NCBI GenBank assembly: GCA_900754715.1 | Contig: CAAEDX010000148.1 | Coordinates: 1 to 9,400, forward strand | DNA: 9,400 nt | Reading direction: 5' to 3' | Source: Erysipelotrichaceae bacterium | Lineage (GTDB): Bacteria; Bacillota_I; Bacilli_A; Erysipelotrichales; Erysipelotrichaceae | Shown: one piece after another, positions 6,401 to 9,400 of the stretch | Layout of the letters: each line of letters opens with the position of its first letter | Position numbering within the stretch: the first letter of the stretch is position 1 | The notes under the pieces: generated by a model | What the model was told of the DNA's origin: nothing | The model's input: the letters and a program-made list of their open reading frames with translations, nothing else | Databases searched by the model: none | Translations under genes and position numbers: made by a program

Positions 6401-7394
6401 TGTAGCCATCCTGGGCGCGACCGGCGCGGTCGGCCAGGAAATGATGAAAGTGCTGGAGGAACGTGATTTCCCTATCGCGCAGCTAAAGCTGCTCGCCAGC
6501 AGCCGCAGCGCCGGCAAGACGATGATGTTCAAGGGGCAGCCGCTGACCATCGAGGCCGCGAGCGAAGACAGCTTTGAGGGCATGGATATCGTGCTGGGCG
6601 CGGCCGAAAACGATATCGCCATGAAATTCCTGCCGATCGCGGCGCAGAAGGGTGCCATCGTGGTGGACAACAGCTCAGCTTACCGCCTGCATGACGATGT
6701 CCCTCTCGTCATCCCAGAGATCAACGCGCAGGATGCCAAGAACAATCATGGCATCATTGCCAACCCGAACTGTGCCACCATCATCGCTCTCGTCGCGGCG
6801 TGGCCGCTGCATCAGGCCTTCGGCATCCGCCGCATGATCGTCTCAACGTATCAGGCGGTCAGCGGCGCGGGCGTCGGCGGCATCCGCGAGCTCAATGCGC
6901 AGATGCAGGCCCTGAGCGAAGGCAAAGCGATCCCGCAGCCACAGGCCTTTCAGTATCAGATTGCCTGCAACCTGATCCCGCAGATCGGCGGCTTCAACGA
7001 ACTGGGCTATTCCAGCGAAGAGATGAAGATGCAGAACGAAGGCCGCAAGATCATGCATCTGCCAGAGCTGCGCGTCAGCTGCACCTGTGTGCGCGTGCCC
7101 GTCATCCGCTCTCATTCCGAAAGCATCACCATCGAATTTGACAAAGAAGTCGATGTCGAAAAAGCACGAGCCTTACTGGCTCAGGCCCCAGGCGTGCGGG
7201 TCGTCGATGATCTCCGTCACAGCCGCTATCCGATGCCGCTGGAGACCAGCGACCAGGATCTCGTCTTTGTCGGCCGTCTGCGCGAAGATATCTCTGATGA
7301 TACGCATCATTCACTGACTTTCTGGTGCTGCGGCGACCAGGTGCGCAAAGGAGCGGCCACCAATGCCGTACAGATCGCAGAGCTGTTCATCTAA
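6387..7394 (+). CDS. asd: Aspartate-semialdehyde dehydrogenase
   Basis: The enzyme reduces 4-phospho-aspartate with NADPH to aspartate semialdehyde, which passes to the hom product. The protein has 335 residues from a GTG start. It opens with the NADP loop GATGAVGQEM (10-19). The catalytic cysteine is in ANPNCATI (about C129). TYQAVSGAGVGG supplies the substrate glutamine region (about Q157), and RVPVIRSHSESI the catalytic histidine (about H243). The GTG at 6387 is preferred because AAAGGAGA lies 6 nt upstream and family similarity starts there. An in-frame ATG at 6357 would add ten unrelated residues encoded inside the aspartate kinase gene. The gene overlaps the kinase by 14 nt, which implies coupled translation. 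A strong terminator follows, so this ends the rightward unit. Confidence 0.96.
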   Translation: MKQYNVAILGATGAVGQEMMKVLEERDFPIAQLKLLASSRSAGKTMMFKGQPLTIEAASEDSFEGMDIVLGAAENDIAMKFLPIAAQKGAIVVDNSSAYRLHDDVPLVIPEINAQDAKNNHGIIANPNCATIIALVAAWPLHQAFGIRRMIVSTYQAVSGAGVGGIRELNAQMQALSEGKAIPQPQAFQYQIACNLIPQIGGFNELGYSSEEMKMQNEGRKIMHLPELRVSCTCVRVPVIRSHSESITIEFDKEVDVEKARALLAQAPGVRVVDDLRHSRYPMPLETSDQDLVFVGRLREDISDDTHHSLTFWCCGDQVRKGAATNAVQIAELFI

Positions 7395-7449
7395 AAAGCT
7401 GCCGCTCCCAATGGAAAACAATTTCCGCCCGGGAGCGACAGCTTTTTTT
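7393..7449 (+). terminator. Rho-independent terminator after asd
   Basis: AAAAGCTG-CC-GCTCCC on the left pairs with GGGAGC-GA-CAGCTTTT on the right, interrupted by a small internal loop. A second helix, GGAAA/TTTCC (7413-7417 and 7422-7426), sits at the tip. Seven T residues follow (7443-7449). It begins in the asd stop codon and ends the hom-ask-asd transcript. Confidence 0.92.
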
Positions 7450-7454
7450 CAGAT

Positions 7455-7493
7455 CATACGGATTTTTTACGTGCGCTTAACAGGAACTTTACG
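7455..7493 (+). promoter_or_regulatory. 11-bp-spaced direct repeats upstream of the response regulator (candidate PhoB/PhoP-type box)
   Basis: TTTACG (7466-7471), TTAACA (7477-7482) and TTTACG (7488-7493) start exactly 11 bp apart. A weaker copy, CATACG (7455-7460), continues the register upstream. Response regulators of the OmpR/PhoB class bind as tandem dimers to direct repeats of this spacing; the B. subtilis PhoP box (TTAACA-like hexamers, about 5-nt gaps) is the closest pattern I know. The array ends 6 bp before the extended -10 of the following gene, which suggests autoregulation. The motif is seen directly; the binding protein is inferred. Confidence 0.5.
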
Positions 7494-7499
7494 TTGCTG

Positions 7500-7508
7500 T
7501 GGTTTAAT
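7500..7508 (+). promoter_or_regulatory. Possible extended -10 element of the response regulator gene
   Basis: TG-G-TTTAAT gives a 5/6 match to TATAAT with the extended TG. No good -35 hexamer is found at 17 bp; the nearest, TTAACA (7477-7482), is 20 bp away and belongs to the direct-repeat array. This would fit a promoter that needs an activator bound at the repeats. A -10 assignment from sequence alone is weak. Confidence 0.35.
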
Positions 7509-7527
7509 GATAAGAGGGAGTGATTAG

Positions 7528-8205
7528 ATGAAACATATATTGGTAATCGATGACAACGAAGATGTGCGCAAGATCATTGGCTACGACCTGCTCAAAGCCG
7601 GATTCGCGGTCGATGACGCAGAAGACGGCATCAGCGGATTTGCGCAGGCGACCAAGACCAAATATGATCTGATCATCATCGACTGGATGATGCCGGGCAT
7701 GAACGGTCTGGAGCTGACTCGCGCGCTGCGTGCCCGAAACGTGCGCAGCATCCTGTTCATGCTGACCGCAAAAGACGGAGACAATGATCTGGAAGAAGCG
7801 TTCGCGGCCGGGGTGGATGACTATCTGCGCAAGCCGTTCTCGCCCCGGGAACTGCAGATCCGCATCCGCAAGCATCTGCAAGGCAGACCGGCAGGCGATG
7901 AGGCTCCCAAGACGATCCTGCGCTATCAGGACCTCACGCTGGATGAGCGCAGCCGCCGCTTCTTCATCAGCGGCAAGGAAATTTCGCTCACTCGCAAAGA
8001 ATTTGATCTCATGGATTACTTCATGCAGCATGCGCAGACGGTGCTCTCGCGCAATGAGATCCTCAATGCTGTATGGGGCTTTGACTATGACGGCGACACT
8101 CGGATCATCGATGTGCACACCTTCAAGCTGCGCGGCAAGCTGTCATCCAGCAAGGCGCAGATCACCTCATCCAGAGGCATCGGCTACATTCTTGAGCCGC
8201 GCTGA
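7528..8205 (+). CDS. OmpR/PhoB-family two-component response regulator (no adjacent kinase)
   Basis: The 225-residue protein has an N-terminal receiver domain (about 1-115) with the acidic pair D8-D9. The phosphorylation site is D52 in IIIDWMMPGMNG, the switch threonine is T80, and the conserved lysine is K102 in LRKPFSPREL. Residues about 130-225 form a winged-helix DNA-binding domain of the PhoB type: LTRKEFDLMDYF, then LSRNEILNAVWG, then a recognition-helix region RIIDVHTFKLRGKL and the wing GIGYILEPR. It should bind direct repeats as a dimer after phosphorylation and control transcription. GGGAG lies 7 nt before the ATG. It is flanked by terminators on both sides and stands alone. No histidine kinase gene lies next to it, so the partner is encoded elsewhere or the protein works without one. 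Its targets are unknown, though the 11-bp repeats just upstream suggest it regulates itself. Confidence 0.95.
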   Translation: MKHILVIDDNEDVRKIIGYDLLKAGFAVDDAEDGISGFAQATKTKYDLIIIDWMMPGMNGLELTRALRARNVRSILFMLTAKDGDNDLEEAFAAGVDDYLRKPFSPRELQIRIRKHLQGRPAGDEAPKTILRYQDLTLDERSRRFFISGKEISLTRKEFDLMDYFMQHAQTVLSRNEILNAVWGFDYDGDTRIIDVHTFKLRGKLSSSKAQITSSRGIGYILEPR

Positions 8206-8208
8206 ATC

Positions 8209-8231
8209 AGAGGCATATGCCTCTTTTTTTT
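8209..8231 (+). terminator. Rho-independent terminator after the response regulator
   Basis: AGAGGC-ATAT-GCCTCT (8209-8224) forms a 6-bp stem with a 4-nt loop and is followed by a run of T to 8231. It starts 3 nt after the response regulator stop. The leftward gene from the other side stops at 8230, so the hairpin also lies after that gene. On the minus strand, however, no T-run follows the hairpin, so termination there would be weaker. Confidence 0.88.
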
Positions 8232-8436
8232 ATGTCTTCTCCACTTCGACGACAACATAGCCAAGCAACCCCAGCAAGATGGCGAACAGCGCGATCAGCG
8301 GCTGTCCGAACATGAGGGCGGCGCCCAGCAGCACCAGGACGATCGCCACGCTGAGGGTGCGGCTGCGCGAAGCGATCCGCAGATATGTGAACAGCGCGAC
8401 GACCAGCGCAGTGACCATGATCACGACATCGCTCAT
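8230..8436 (-). CDS. Small hydrophobic membrane protein of unknown function (68 aa)
   Basis: The reading frame begins MSDVVIMVTALVVALFTYL and ends GYVVVEVEKT. GGAGGG lies 6 nt before the ATG, and the gene follows the ABC ATPase gene by only 16 nt, so it is probably its operon partner. Hydrophobic stretches at about 4-19, 28-43 and 46-63 suggest two or three membrane helices. A basic RIASRSR loop (20-26) lies between the first two and a short acidic-basic tail at the end. The open frame extends upstream into the ATPase gene, but that part has no family similarity and the ribosome site marks this start. I do not recognise the family. Its position suggests a link to the exporter or the envelope, which is inference only. 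Confidence 0.72.
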   Translation of the reverse strand: MSDVVIMVTALVVALFTYLRIASRSRTLSVAIVLVLLGAALMFGQPLIALFAILLGLLGYVVVEVEKT

Positions 8437-8452
8437 CCTCTTCCCTCCTCGA

Positions 8453-9214
8453 CTATTTCTTTCCGTCGTTTTCGTGCCGTTTGCGGTAACGGCGCATGAA
8501 GCCCTCGTAGTTTTCCACGACTTCTGCCGCAGGGCCATATTCTTTGACCAGTCCGTCATGGATCCACAGCACATCATCACAGAGCTCCAGGATGCTGGCG
8601 TTGCTGTGAGAGACGATCATGACGGTCTTGTCCTTATTGGAGATGATCTCTTTCATCTTGGCATAGCTCTTTTCGCGAAAGCTCATATCACCGACGCTGA
8701 GCACCTCATCGATCAAGATGATCTCGGTGTCTAAGAAGGCAGTGATGGAAAAGGCCAGCTTAGAGTGCATGCCGCTGGAATACGTCTGCACCGGCTTATA
8801 GATGAAATCGCCCAGCTCTGAAAACTCAATGATCTCCGGCAGGCGGGCCCGGATCTCCTTTTCGGTGAATCCCAGCAGCAGGCCGGACAGAAAAATGTTT
8901 TCGTATCCGCTCAGCGTCGTCTGAAAGCCGATGCCGATCGCCAGCAGCGAAAGACGGTTGCCAAAGGTATCGATCGTGCCTTCATCCGGAGAGAACACCC
9001 CGGCAATCGTCTTGAGCAGCGTCGATTTGCCGCTGCCGTTCTTGCCGATGATGCCGATGATCTTGCCCTTGGGCACGGTGAAGCTCACGCCGCGCAGCGC
9101 TTCATAGCTGTCACGTCGCTGTCTGATCTGTCCCAGGCTCTTGCGCAGCGAAAATGATTTCATGCTGCGGTAACGCACATGGACATCTTTCACTTCGATA
9201 GCAAGTTCGCTCAC
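8453..9214 (-). CDS. ABC transporter ATP-binding protein, polysaccharide/teichoic acid export type (TagH/Wzt-like)
   Basis: The 253-residue ATPase would drive export of a cell-surface glycan with the permease encoded just upstream. Walker A is GKNGSGKST (57-65), the Q-loop is GFQT (96-99) and the signature is YSSGMHSKL (145-153). Walker B is IILIDE (165-170) and the switch histidine is H203 in IVSHSN. The YSSGM signature and the run LLAIGIGFQTTLSGYENIFL are typical of the TagH/Wzt/KpsT subfamily rather than of importers. The extended N-terminus (15-37, MKSFSLRKSLGQIRQRRDS) is also usual in this group. There is no C-terminal sugar-recognition domain as in long Wzt or TagH proteins, so it is the short form. 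The start is a GTG 3 nt after the permease stop, with AAAGGTGG about 8 nt upstream. The exported polymer cannot be told from this window. Confidence 0.93.
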   Translation of the reverse strand: MSELAIEVKDVHVRYRSMKSFSLRKSLGQIRQRRDSYEALRGVSFTVPKGKIIGIIGKNGSGKSTLLKTIAGVFSPDEGTIDTFGNRLSLLAIGIGFQTTLSGYENIFLSGLLLGFTEKEIRARLPEIIEFSELGDFIYKPVQTYSSGMHSKLAFSITAFLDTEIILIDEVLSVGDMSFREKSYAKMKEIISNKDKTVMIVSHSNASILELCDDVLWIHDGLVKEYGPAAEVVENYEGFMRRYRKRHENDGKK

Positions 9215-9217
9215 AGC

Positions 9218-9400
9218 TTACACCACCTTTACATAATTGTTCTCATGGCGGTACATGAGGAACAGACCGATGGCCAGCAGCACCAGCGAGAACACCAGCC
9301 AGTAGATGAACATCAGCGGCCGCAGCGATTCCCCATAGATGATGATCTGACGAAACTCATTGATCAGATAAGCGACCGGATTGACATGGGTCATGAGCCA
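9218..9400 (-). CDS. ABC-2 type polysaccharide/teichoic acid export permease (C-terminal fragment; start outside window)
   Basis: The minus strand gives 60 residues without a start. They read WLMTHVNPVAYLINEFRQII, then a short hydrophilic turn YGESLRP, then a hydrophobic helix FIYWLVFSLVLLAIGLFLMY, and end RHENNYVKVV before a TAA. The motif NP-x-x-Y-L-I-x-x-F-R, a last membrane helix and a short charged tail are characteristic of the C-terminus of TagG/Wzm/KpsM-type permeases. The stop lies 3 nt before the GTG of the ATPase gene, so the two form one operon. The rest of the gene lies beyond the right edge. Confidence 0.9.
   Translation of the reverse strand, partial: WLMTHVNPVAYLINEFRQIIIYGESLRPLMFIYWLVFSLVLLAIGLFLMYRHENNYVKVV

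Noticed and set aside
3953..6670. A 905-codon open frame on the minus strand opposite hom, aspartate kinase and asd
   Set aside because: Three well-supported enzymes lie on the plus strand over its whole length. The antisense sequence has no recognisable domain and is rich in His, Asp, Arg and Ala. It is open because codons that would give antisense stops (TTA, CTA, TCA in that register) are rare in the real genes.
7504..8118. A 204-codon frame on the minus strand opposite the response regulator
   Set aside because: It mirrors a clear response regulator gene, crosses its promoter region and shows no family motif.
8437..8580. A longer 116-residue version of the small membrane protein starting inside the ATPase gene
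   Set aside because: The extra part lies in another frame of the ATPase coding region and shows no conserved features. GGAGGG and the hydrophobic N-terminus mark the start at 8436.
1..9400. CRISPR arrays, tRNA or rRNA genes, insertion sequences, prophage or defence genes
   Set aside because: No regularly spaced repeats, transposase-like or terminal-repeat structures, tRNA-like cloverleafs or defence-type proteins were seen. Nearly all the DNA is accounted for by metabolic, regulatory and transport genes.

Overview
The window looks like chromosomal DNA of a Firmicute of moderate GC content (judged by eye, not computed). The evidence is strong AGGAGG-type ribosome sites, GTG starts, AT-rich promoters inside GC-richer coding DNA, a TIGR01906/DUF1461 membrane protein, a UPF0735 (PheB-like) ACT protein, and a short-form polysaccharide ABC exporter. 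An Erysipelotrichia-like gut Firmicute would fit, but that is a guess.

Core (1019-7394): all five enzymes from aspartate to threonine lie in two divergent units. Rightwards are homoserine dehydrogenase (hom), aspartate kinase (ask) and aspartate-semialdehyde dehydrogenase (asd), closed by a strong terminator. Leftwards are threonine synthase (thrC), homoserine kinase (thrB) and an HTH-ACT protein, tightly overlapping. The two units share a 123-bp control region (3815-3937). It holds two promoters facing opposite ways whose -10 boxes overlap, and two tandem AAAAAC/GTTTTT palindromes 21 bp apart. The first palindrome covers the -35 of the thrC promoter and the initially transcribed DNA of hom, so one regulator could control both arms.

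Left end (1-1017): the leftward unit continues, without a visible terminator, into a GNAT acetyltransferase broken by about four frameshifts. It then reaches a DUF1461-type membrane protein that runs off the window.

Right part (7450-9400): a PhoB/OmpR-type response regulator has no kinase gene beside it. It is preceded by three to four TTTACG/TTAACA-like hexamers at an exact 11-bp period, as expected for a binding site of this regulator class. Its terminator separates it from a convergent leftward operon: the C-terminal end of an ABC-2 permease, its ATPase (TagH/Wzt type, for cell-surface polysaccharide or teichoic acid export) and a 68-residue membrane protein.

Most of the window is ordinary metabolism. 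The points worth a second look are the shared thr control region with its possible HTH-ACT regulator, the 11-bp repeats before the orphan response regulator, the decayed acetyltransferase, and the small membrane protein next to the exporter.
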